Both the position numbers and the translations under genes were made by a program. A stretch of 7,766 nt of DNA, from assembly GCA_905233805.1 (NCBI GenBank), contig CAJOER010000079.1:1-7766 (forward strand), written 5' to 3'. Source of the DNA: an uncultured Eubacterium sp. Lineage in GTDB: Bacteria > Bacillota > Clostridia > Oscillospirales > Acutalibacteraceae. Positions 1 to 4,886 of this stretch are shown piece by piece. The notes under the pieces were generated by a model. It was not told where the DNA came from, searched no databases, and saw only the letters and a list, made by a program, of their open reading frames with translations. Position 1 is the stretch's first letter. The number at the start of each line of letters is the position of its first letter.

Positions 1-21
1 GAGATTTAGGATAATATCAAA

Positions 22-420
22 ATGCCGAAAAGAGCTACTTCCGGCTCCGCGGGTTACGATTTTTACGCGCCGGGCTACGTCACTCTTAAAACGGGGAACT
101 CGGTTCTTATTCCTACGGGAATCCGCGCAAAAATTGACGAAGGCTGGGTGCTTTCGGTTTATCCGCGCTCAGGCCTCGGATTTAAACACAGGGTACAGCT
201 TGACAATACCGTCGGAATTATTGACGCCGATTATTACGGAGCCGATAACGAAGGGCATATTATGATTAAACTTTCCTGCGACGCTCACGAAGTAGGGCAT
301 ACCGTTTATATTGAAAAGGGCGATGGCTTTGCGCAGGGAATATTCACTCAGTTCGGAATAACCGTTGACGACGCTGCCGGCGATAAACGCACGGGCGGTT
401 TCGGCTCAACTGATAAATAA
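22..420 (+). CDS. dut: dUTP diphosphatase (dUTPase), possibly N-terminally truncated
   Basis: Cytoplasmic enzyme hydrolysing dUTP to dUMP and pyrophosphate, which keeps uracil out of DNA and supplies dUMP for thymidylate synthesis. All five motifs of the trimeric dUTPase family are visible in the 132 residues: SAGYDFYAP (9-17), PRSGLGFKHR (48-57), GIIDADYYGADNEG (65-78, with probable catalytic Asp68 and uracil-contacting Tyr71), KGDGFAQGIF (99-108) and the C-terminal RTGGFGSTDK (123-132, with Phe127 expected to stack on the base). The short insert between Tyr71 and Gly78 is typical of a Firmicutes subgroup. The ATG at 22 is the first possible start after an in-frame TAG at 7-9. It has only a weak AGGA (8-11) ten bases upstream. 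Family members normally carry some 10-20 more N-terminal residues forming the first strand, so the true 5' end may be damaged or lie in another frame outside the window. The function call is secure; the start is not. Confidence 0.9.
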   Translation: MPKRATSGSAGYDFYAPGYVTLKTGNSVLIPTGIRAKIDEGWVLSVYPRSGLGFKHRVQLDNTVGIIDADYYGADNEGHIMIKLSCDAHEVGHTVYIEKGDGFAQGIFTQFGITVDDAAGDKRTGGFGSTDK

Positions 421-424
421 GGAG
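419..424 (+). promoter_or_regulatory. Ribosome binding site of the GH43 gene
   Basis: AAGGAG ends six bases before the ATG at 431 and overlaps the dUTPase TAA stop (418-420). It decides the start at 431 rather than the in-frame ATG at 365, which lies inside the dUTPase gene and has no such signal. It also places the signal peptide at the very N-terminus. Confidence 0.8.
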
Positions 425-430
425 TTATTT

Positions 431-904
431 ATGAAAAGAGTATTATCATTTCTGATTGCGGTATGTATGGTATTAACCCTTTGTCCGCTTAACGCTTTTG
501 CTGCCGACAAGTACCAGAATAACGACGTTAAACATGTTGTTATTCACGACCCCTCAATAGTAAAAAGCGAGGACGGCGTTTACTATTCTGTCGGCTCTCA
601 TATGGGAATGGGCAAAAGTAAAAACCTGGTTAACTGGACTAATCTCGGCTTTACAATGGACGGGAAAACTTATCTTGCTCCCGAGGGCGGAAGCTGGAAG
701 GATACCCTTGCCGAGCCGCTTGAATGGTGTATGCGCTATCAGCAGGCGGTGCCCTCAAAGTATTATAACGACGAACGAAAAAATACTGCCTTTACGGCTG
801 CTGTTCGGTATGGGGCGCAACCTGTTCGGCAATATGGCTTTGCGTTTCGGATAATATTGAAGGTCCCTACAAATACGTTGATACTCTTATTCAGAGCGGC
901 GTAA
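431..904 (+). CDS. 5' fragment of the GH43 gene: signal peptide and first propeller blade
   Basis: This is the reading frame actually open from the start codon: 157 codons to a TAA at 902-904. The first 117 residues are authentic GH43 sequence: signal peptide 1-24, catalytic base Asp40 in HDPSI, then YYSVGSHMGMG and a segment ending in YYNDERK. The last 40 residues are out of frame and have no family character. The product would be secreted but lacks the other two catalytic carboxylates, so it should be inactive. Confidence 0.75.
   Translation: MKRVLSFLIAVCMVLTLCPLNAFAADKYQNNDVKHVVIHDPSIVKSEDGVYYSVGSHMGMGKSKNLVNWTNLGFTMDGKTYLAPEGGSWKDTLAEPLEWCMRYQQAVPSKYYNDERKNTAFTAAVRYGAQPVRQYGFAFRIILKVPTNTLILLFRAA
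778..784 (+). other. Frame change site in the GH43 gene (A6 run)
   Basis: The upstream frame reads CGA AAA AAT, and the downstream frame reads AAA TAC TGC starting at 781. GH43-like sequence continues without loss if the frame moves back one base (DERK then KYCLYGCC). A seventh A would restore a single frame. The site A-AAA-AAT also matches the X-XXY-YYZ pattern for minus-one slippage. I see no strong hairpin in the next 50 bases, only a 3-bp one (GCC 788-790 with GGC 796-798). A one-base deletion or homopolymer sequencing error is therefore the simpler reading. Confidence 0.8.
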
Positions 905-2406
905 CGAGCAAGGCGAGATTTGATAAAGAAAGGGAAATCGACCACAAGGACTTTTCCGAGCAAAAGCCCGTTATCTACGCCCTTGACTGGCACAATTCTC
1001 CCCATATCACAAAGCTTGTTAATAAAGACGTTTTAAGAGGGGAACTCATTGACAATACAAAATCGGGAATCAAGCCCGGATATAAATGGGTAACATATGA
1101 CGGCTTTTACAACTTCTGGAGCCCGAATTATCCCAACTGTATCGACCCGACCGCATATACCGACGCCAAGGGCAATATGTGGCTCGTTTACGGTTCGTAC
1201 AGCGGCGGCTGCTATTCATATATGGAAAAATGCCTTGAAAACGATACTGCAAGCGGTAACGACGATTTATACTACGGCAGGCAGATTTCCAAAACTAATA
1301 AAGGCACGGAGTATACGGGCGAAGGACCGTTCATAGTATATGATAACGTAAGCGGATACTATTATTTCTATCTCACATACGGCGGACTTGCGGGTGACGG
1401 CGGATACAATATCCGTGAGTACAGAAGCAAGAACCCCGACGGACCGTTCCTCGACAAGGCGGGAAACAGCGCCCTTGACGAAAAGAATACAGGTCTTAAA
1501 CTTGAAGGAAACTACAAGTTCTCATGTCAGCCGTGCGCGCTCGTTTCGGGCGGTCATTCCTCATGCCTCGTCGATTCCGACGGCTCTATGTATCAGGCGT
1601 ACCATACAAGGTTTACCTGCGACGGCGGTAACGGCCACCAGATGCGCGTTCATAAGATGCTTAGAACCTCCGACGGCTGGGCGGTTATGCTCCCGTTTGA
1701 ATATCAGGGCGAAAAGAATACAAAATCCGTTACGAAAGCTGAAATCTTCGGCGAATATGAGTTCATTGATTCAAATAATAAAACTCAGCGCAAAGCAAAG
1801 GAATCCTCGCCGTGGAAAGATATAATTCTTCCGACACAGAAAATTGTTCTTCATTACGACGGAACGATAACCGGCGCGAAGGATTATTCGTGTTCAATTA
1901 CAAAAGCGAATACGGGCAGCAAGAAAGTCAGCGGAAAATGGACTCTTAAAAACGGCAGCGCATACTGTACGGTAAAACTCGGAAAGGTAACGTATAACTG
2001 CGTATTTGCTTATCAGAAGGACGAAAGCAAAGCCGGCAAAAAGGTTCTTACCTTTACGGGAGCAGGCAGTGATAATTCAACCGTCTGGGGCGTGCAGAAA
2101 AAGAGATATACTATGCCCAAGTTTAAGGGTACAAGCATCAGCTCTTTCAGAAACGCTAAAAAATCATTTACGGTTAAATGGAAAAAGATAAGTAACGTTT
2201 CGGGATATGTTGTTGAATACTCAAATTCCAAAAAGTTCAAAAAAGCAAAAAGCGTTAAAATCAAAAAAGCAAAAACCGTAAAGACAACCGTAAAAAATCT
2301 TAAAGCAAAGAAGAAATACTATGTACGTATAAAAACGTATAAAACCGTTAAGGGCAGGGACTATTACTCAAAATGGTCCAAAACCAAAACAGTAAAAACG
2401 AAATAG
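781..2406 (+). CDS. 3' fragment of the GH43 gene: catalytic propeller, beta-barrel and Fn3 domain
   Basis: This frame is open from a TAA at 766-768 to the TAG at 2404-2406 and holds 541 codons of clear GH43 sequence. Its first in-frame ATG is at 1177, already inside the propeller and without a convincing ribosome binding site, so it is not an independent gene. It carries Asp239 (CIDPTAY, codon 1144-1146) and Glu298 (GEGPF, codon 1321-1323). It then has the conserved GHQMRVH stretch (about 1651-1671), a barrel domain ending near 2105 and the Fn3-like domain (2113-2403). The first 21 residues after the shift hold five cysteines, which is unusual for a secreted protein. Confidence 0.75.
   Translation, partial: KYCLYGCCSVWGATCSAIWLCVSDNIEGPYKYVDTLIQSGVTSKARFDKEREIDHKDFSEQKPVIYALDWHNSPHITKLVNKDVLRGELIDNTKSGIKPGYKWVTYDGFYNFWSPNYPNCIDPTAYTDAKGNMWLVYGSYSGGCYSYMEKCLENDTASGNDDLYYGRQISKTNKGTEYTGEGPFIVYDNVSGYYYFYLTYGGLAGDGGYNIREYRSKNPDGPFLDKAGNSALDEKNTGLKLEGNYKFSCQPCALVSGGHSSCLVDSDGSMYQAYHTRFTCDGGNGHQMRVHKMLRTSDGWAVMLPFEYQGEKNTKSVTKAEIFGEYEFIDSNNKTQRKAKESSPWKDIILPTQKIVLHYDGTITGAKDYSCSITKANTGSKKVSGKWTLKNGSAYCTVKLGKVTYNCVFAYQKDESKAGKKVLTFTGAGSDNSTVWGVQKKRYTMPKFKGTSISSFRNAKKSFTVKWKKISNVSGYVVEYSNSKKFKKAKSVKIKKAKTVKTTVKNLKAKKKYYVRIKTYKTVKGRDYYSKWSKTKTVKTK
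2113..2403 (+). other. Lysine-rich Fn3-like C-terminal domain of the GH43 protein
   Basis: The last 97 residues contain 30 lysines and only two acidic residues. The pattern (FTVKWKK, SGYVVEYS, YYVRIKTYK) is that of the fibronectin type III-like repeats common at the ends of secreted clostridial proteins. The role is inferred: a spacer or a cationic anchor to cell wall polymers or to acidic pectin. Confidence 0.65.
2237..2275 (+). repeat. Short direct repeat in the Fn3-coding part
   Basis: The 15-base word TCAAAAAAGCAAAAA occurs at 2237-2251 and again at 2261-2275, a 24-base period in phase with the reading frame. It encodes the repeated Lys-Lys-Ala-Lys motif. It is probably a by-product of lysine-rich coding with AAA codons, but it is a spot prone to slippage. 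Confidence 0.7.
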
Positions 2407-2407
2407 C

Positions 2408-2442
2408 ATTGCGGGCAGCCATTTGCTGCCCGTAATATTTTT
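2408..2442 (+). terminator. Rho-independent terminator after the GH43 gene
   Basis: An uninterrupted eight-pair GC-rich stem (CGGGCAGC 2412-2419 with GCTGCCCG 2425-2432) closes a five-base loop (CATTT). It extends by one G-T and three A-T pairs at its base (2408-2411 with 2433-2436). ATTTTT (2437-2442) follows. It begins two bases after the TAG stop, ends the dut-GH43 transcript and separates it from the pyrimidine operon. It also shows that TAG acts as a normal stop here. Confidence 0.9.
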
Positions 2443-2465
2443 ACGATATATAGCGCTGAAATTTG

Positions 2466-2493
2466 TATATTTTGTACATTGACACAATATATA
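2466..2493. promoter_or_regulatory. Inverted repeat over the -35 box, candidate operator
   Basis: TATATTTTGT (2466-2475) and ACAATATATA (2484-2493) match as inverted arms at nine of ten positions around an eight-base centre that contains most of the TTGACA -35 element. The geometry suits a dimeric repressor that would block RNA polymerase. The AT-rich context makes chance similarity possible, and no regulator is encoded in the window. Confidence 0.35.
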
Positions 2494-2507
2494 TTTTTTT
2501 ATATAAT
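2479..2507 (+). promoter_or_regulatory. Sigma-A promoter of the pyrC-carA-carB operon
   Basis: TTGACA (2479-2484) and TATAAT (2502-2507) are separated by exactly 17 bases, a perfect housekeeping consensus. The spacer and flanks are rich in A and T. Transcription should start near C2514, leaving a leader of about 17 bases before the pyrC ATG. That is far too short for the anti-terminator/terminator pair of a PyrR-type attenuator or for a riboswitch. Confidence 0.85.
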
Positions 2508-2511
2508 TAAA

Positions 2512-2525
2512 TTCCGAAAGGGGAG
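2512..2525 (+). promoter_or_regulatory. pyrC ribosome binding site and possible mini-hairpin at the transcript start
   Basis: AAAGGGGAG (2517-2525) is a strong Shine-Dalgarno sequence five bases before the pyrC ATG at 2531. The bases just upstream are TTCC, so TTCC-GAAA-GGGG could fold into a tiny GAAA-capped stem (two C-G pairs plus two U-G pairs) that hides part of this site. It would form only in transcripts starting at or before C2514. The binding site is secure; the hairpin is inference. Confidence 0.6.
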
Positions 2526-2530
2526 CCGTT

Positions 2531-3802
2531 ATGACCATACTTATAAAAAATGCTCTCGTTTATTCGGGCAATTGTTTTGACAAAAAAGACGTTTTAATAA
2601 TTGACTCTAAGATAAATAAAACAGGCGCCTTTGTTTCTTGTGACGGCGCCGACCGTGTTATTAATGCACAGGGTAAGTATTTAATCCCGGGTTTCGTTGA
2701 TGTTCATGTTCATCTTCGTGAGCCCGGTTTTTCTTATAAAGAGACGGTTAAAACGGGAACCGACGCTGCGGCAAAGGCGGGCTATACGGCGGTGTGCACA
2801 ATGCCCAACGTTAACCCCGCGCCCGATTCAATCGAGCATATGAAGGCGCAGACGGATATTATTAAGCGCGACGCAAAAATAAAGGTCTATCCCTTCGCCT
2901 CAATTACAAAGGAGCGTAAGGGCTGCGGTGAGCTTGTTGATTTTGAAAGCTTAAAGGACGTTGCCGTTGGTTTTTCGGACGACGGATGCGGAGTTCAGAG
3001 CGAAGAGGATATGAAACTCGCTATGGAAAAATGCGCCGCCCTCGGTAAGATAATCTCGGCGCACTGTGAAGTGAACGAGCTTCTTCACGGCGGATATATC
3101 CACGACGGCGAATACTGTAAATCTCACGGGCATAAAGGAATATGTTCCGAAAGCGAGTGGGCGCAGGTTGAAAGAGACTGCCGCCTCGCCGAAGAAACAG
3201 GCTGCCAGTACCACGTCTGCCACATCTCGACGAAAGAAAGCGTTGAAATAATAAGAAACGCAAAGAAAAGGGGAGTAAACGTAACGTGCGAAACGGGACC
3301 GCATTACCTTACGCTCTGCGATAAGGATTTAAAAGACGAGGGCCGCTTTAAAATGAACCCTCCGCTAAGAAGCGAGGAAGATAAAATAGCGCTCCTTGAG
3401 GGAGTTCTTGACGGAACTGTTGACGTAATAGCAACCGACCATGCGCCCCATTCAGCAGAAGAAAAAGCCAAAGGGCTTAAAGGCTCGGCTATGGGAATAG
3501 TAGGTCTTGAAACCGCTTTTCCCGTGCTTTATACAAAGCTTGTTAAGACGAATTTCATCAGCCTTGAAAAGCTGATATATATGATGTCCGTAAGACCGAG
3601 GGAAATCTTTTCGCTCGGCGGCGGAAAAATAGAAGAGGGCGAGACGGCGGACCTTGCGCTGCTCGACCTTGATGAAGAATACAGCGTTAATTCCGACACT
3701 TTCCTTTCAATGGGCAGGGCAACGCCCTTTGAAGGCTGGGAGGTTCAGGGAAGAAACGTTCTGACTATATGCGAAGGAGAGGTAGTATATGAAACCGTAT
3801 AA
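2531..3802 (+). CDS. pyrC: Dihydroorotase, class I (PyrC)
   Basis: Cytoplasmic zinc amidohydrolase that reversibly cyclises N-carbamoyl-L-aspartate to dihydroorotate, the third step of de novo pyrimidine synthesis. The 423 residues match the usual length of the class I enzymes of Bacillus and Clostridia. Visible metal and catalytic residues are His59 and His61 (HVHLREPG, 59-66), Asp151 (FSDDG), His178 (SAHCE), His231 (CHIST), and Asp303 with His304 and His307 (ATDHAPH). Other family blocks are GFVDVHVHLREPG, CTMPNVNP (89-96), CETGPHYL (253-260) and MNPPLR (275-280). The ATG at 2531 is fixed by the strong AAAGGGGAG five bases upstream and the consensus promoter just before it. The 3' end overlaps carA by 14 bases, which suggests translational coupling. 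The gene is intact and its function is secure. Confidence 0.96.
   Translation: MTILIKNALVYSGNCFDKKDVLIIDSKINKTGAFVSCDGADRVINAQGKYLIPGFVDVHVHLREPGFSYKETVKTGTDAAAKAGYTAVCTMPNVNPAPDSIEHMKAQTDIIKRDAKIKVYPFASITKERKGCGELVDFESLKDVAVGFSDDGCGVQSEEDMKLAMEKCAALGKIISAHCEVNELLHGGYIHDGEYCKSHGHKGICSESEWAQVERDCRLAEETGCQYHVCHISTKESVEIIRNAKKRGVNVTCETGPHYLTLCDKDLKDEGRFKMNPPLRSEEDKIALLEGVLDGTVDVIATDHAPHSAEEKAKGLKGSAMGIVGLETAFPVLYTKLVKTNFISLEKLIYMMSVRPREIFSLGGGKIEEGETADLALLDLDEEYSVNSDTFLSMGRATPFEGWEVQGRNVLTICEGEVVYETV
3775..3782 (+). promoter_or_regulatory. Ribosome binding site of carA
   Basis: AGGAGAGG lies inside the end of pyrC, six bases before the carA ATG at 3789. It sets the carA start and the 14-base overlap with pyrC. 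Confidence 0.8.
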
Positions 3803-4886
3803 CAAAAAGATTATTCTTGAAAACGGGAAGGAGTTTTACGGCTGGGGCTTCGGCGCCGATAAGGACGCCGTAAACGAAATCGTTTTCAACACCTCAATGG
3901 TCGGATATCAGGAGATTATTTCAGACCCGTCCTACACCGACCAGATGGTATGTATGACTTACCCGCTTATCGGCAACTACGGCGTGTGCGACGAGGACTA
4001 TGAAACCCGTATCCCGACTATGGGCGGACTTATTGTAAGAGAGTATAACGACCTTCCTTCAAACTTCAGATATACAAAAACTCTCGGCGAGGTGCTCGAC
4101 GAATATGATATCCCCGGTATCTACGGCGTGGATACGAGAATGATTACGAGAATTATCCGCGACGAGGGAAGCCAGAAGGTTATGATTTGCGACGCGGACA
4201 AGCCCTTCGACAGAGCGTATAAAGAACTGCTCGCGTACAGAATCCCGACCGATATGGTATCCCGCGTATCCTGTAAAAAGCGCTGGTATTCGAGAACGCC
4301 GAACCATAAGTACGACGTTGTCGCAATTGACTGCGGAATTAAAATGAACATAGTAAGAAAGCTCAACGAAAAGGGCTGTAACGTAACGGTTGTACCGTAT
4401 AACATAACTCCCGAGGAAATACTTAATATGCGCCCCGACGGGCTGTTCCTCTCAAACGGCCCCGGCAACCCCGAGGACGTTGAACCCGTAATAAACGTTG
4501 TAAAAGAACTTGCGGGAACGCTCCCGATATTCGGAATCTGCCTCGGGCATCAGATGATTTCGCTCGCGCTCGGAGCAAAAACGTTTAAGATGAAGTTCGG
4601 CCACCGCGGAGGAAATCACCCCGTAATGAATCTTGAAACGGGTAAGATTGAAATCACGTCGCAGAACCACTCCTACGCGGTTGATGTTGACTCGCTGGAC
4701 GGCACAGAACTGAAAATGACTCATAAAAACCTTCTTGACGATACGGCGGAGGGTGTTGCGTGCAAGGAAAAGAAACTCTTCTCGGTTCAGTACCACCCCG
4801 AGAGCGCACCCGGTCCTCAGGACAGCGCATATCTTTTCGACGAGTTTATTGAGTTAATGAGAAAGGAGAGTGAGGATAATGCCTAA
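3789..4886 (+). CDS. carA: Carbamoyl-phosphate synthase small (glutaminase) subunit
   Basis: Class I glutamine amidotransferase subunit that hydrolyses glutamine and passes ammonia through a tunnel to CarB for carbamoyl phosphate synthesis. The 365 residues are close to the family norm. The N-terminal CPSase small domain (about 1-140) shows LENGKEFYGWGFG, FNTSMVGYQEI (33-43) and YPLIGNYG (58-65). The C-terminal amidotransferase domain (about 174-360) has the nucleophile Cys251 in GICLGHQ and the triad partners His336 and Glu338 in YHPESAPGP. It also has LFLSNGPGNP (219-228) and FGHRGGNHPV (270-279). The gene overlaps pyrC upstream by 14 bases and carB downstream by 8, so the subunits should be made together. 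The coding sequence is intact, but its partner carB is interrupted as sequenced. The gene could serve arginine as well as pyrimidine synthesis; its place behind pyrC favours pyrimidines. Confidence 0.96.
   Translation: MKPYNKKIILENGKEFYGWGFGADKDAVNEIVFNTSMVGYQEIISDPSYTDQMVCMTYPLIGNYGVCDEDYETRIPTMGGLIVREYNDLPSNFRYTKTLGEVLDEYDIPGIYGVDTRMITRIIRDEGSQKVMICDADKPFDRAYKELLAYRIPTDMVSRVSCKKRWYSRTPNHKYDVVAIDCGIKMNIVRKLNEKGCNVTVVPYNITPEEILNMRPDGLFLSNGPGNPEDVEPVINVVKELAGTLPIFGICLGHQMISLALGAKTFKMKFGHRGGNHPVMNLETGKIEITSQNHSYAVDVDSLDGTELKMTHKNLLDDTAEGVACKEKKLFSVQYHPESAPGPQDSAYLFDEFIELMRKESEDNA
4864..4868 (+). promoter_or_regulatory. Ribosome binding site of carB
   Basis: AGGAG sits ten bases before the ATG at 4879. 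The in-frame GTG at 4870 is only one base from it and cannot use it, so the start is ATG 4879. The start and the carA stop share the eight bases ATGCCTAA (4879-4886). Confidence 0.7.

Larger units (their letters stand above)
431..2406 (+). pseudogene. Secreted GH43 arabinanase-like glycoside hydrolase with Fn3 tail, frameshifted
   Basis: Read across a one-base frame change at 778-784, this locus encodes about 658 residues. Residues 1-24 are a signal peptide (KR, hydrophobic core, AFA cleavage site), so the product is exported. The five-bladed propeller of glycoside hydrolase family 43 follows: the HDPSI motif holds the probable catalytic base Asp40, CIDPTAY holds the pKa-setting Asp239, and GEGPF holds the probable acid Glu298. 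The later HSS, GHQMRVH and DGW segments also fit endo-1,5-alpha-L-arabinanases. From about residue 440 to 560 there is a beta-barrel domain like the C-terminal domain of Bacillus subtilis AbnB. Residues 562-658 form a lysine-rich fibronectin type III-like domain. The likely substrate is arabinan side chains of pectin, but other GH43 specificities (arabinofuranosidase, xylosidase) are not excluded. The gene follows the dUTPase by 10 bases and ends in TAG just before a strong terminator. As sequenced it cannot make the full enzyme without a frameshift. Confidence 0.85.

Noticed and set aside
365..430. ATG 365 as start of the GH43 gene
   Set aside because: It lies inside the dUTPase gene, lacks a ribosome binding site and would put 22 residues before the signal peptide. 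ATG 431 has AAGGAG at good spacing.
801..829. Direct repeat CTGTTCGG at 801-808 and 822-829
   Set aside because: Eight bases inside coding sequence, without further copies or structure; expected by chance.
778..860. Programmed minus-one frameshift in the GH43 gene
   Set aside because: The heptamer fits, but no strong hairpin or pseudoknot is visible at the right distance, and GH43 enzymes are not known to need one. A one-base indel in a homopolymer is simpler.
2407..2530. PyrR attenuator or riboswitch ahead of pyrC
   Set aside because: The only strong hairpin is the terminator of the upstream gene, which lies before the promoter, and the leader is too short.
4870..4872. GTG 4870 as carB start
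   Set aside because: The AGGAG is only one base away, and family N-termini fit ATG 4879 (MPKRTDIHKVLVIG).
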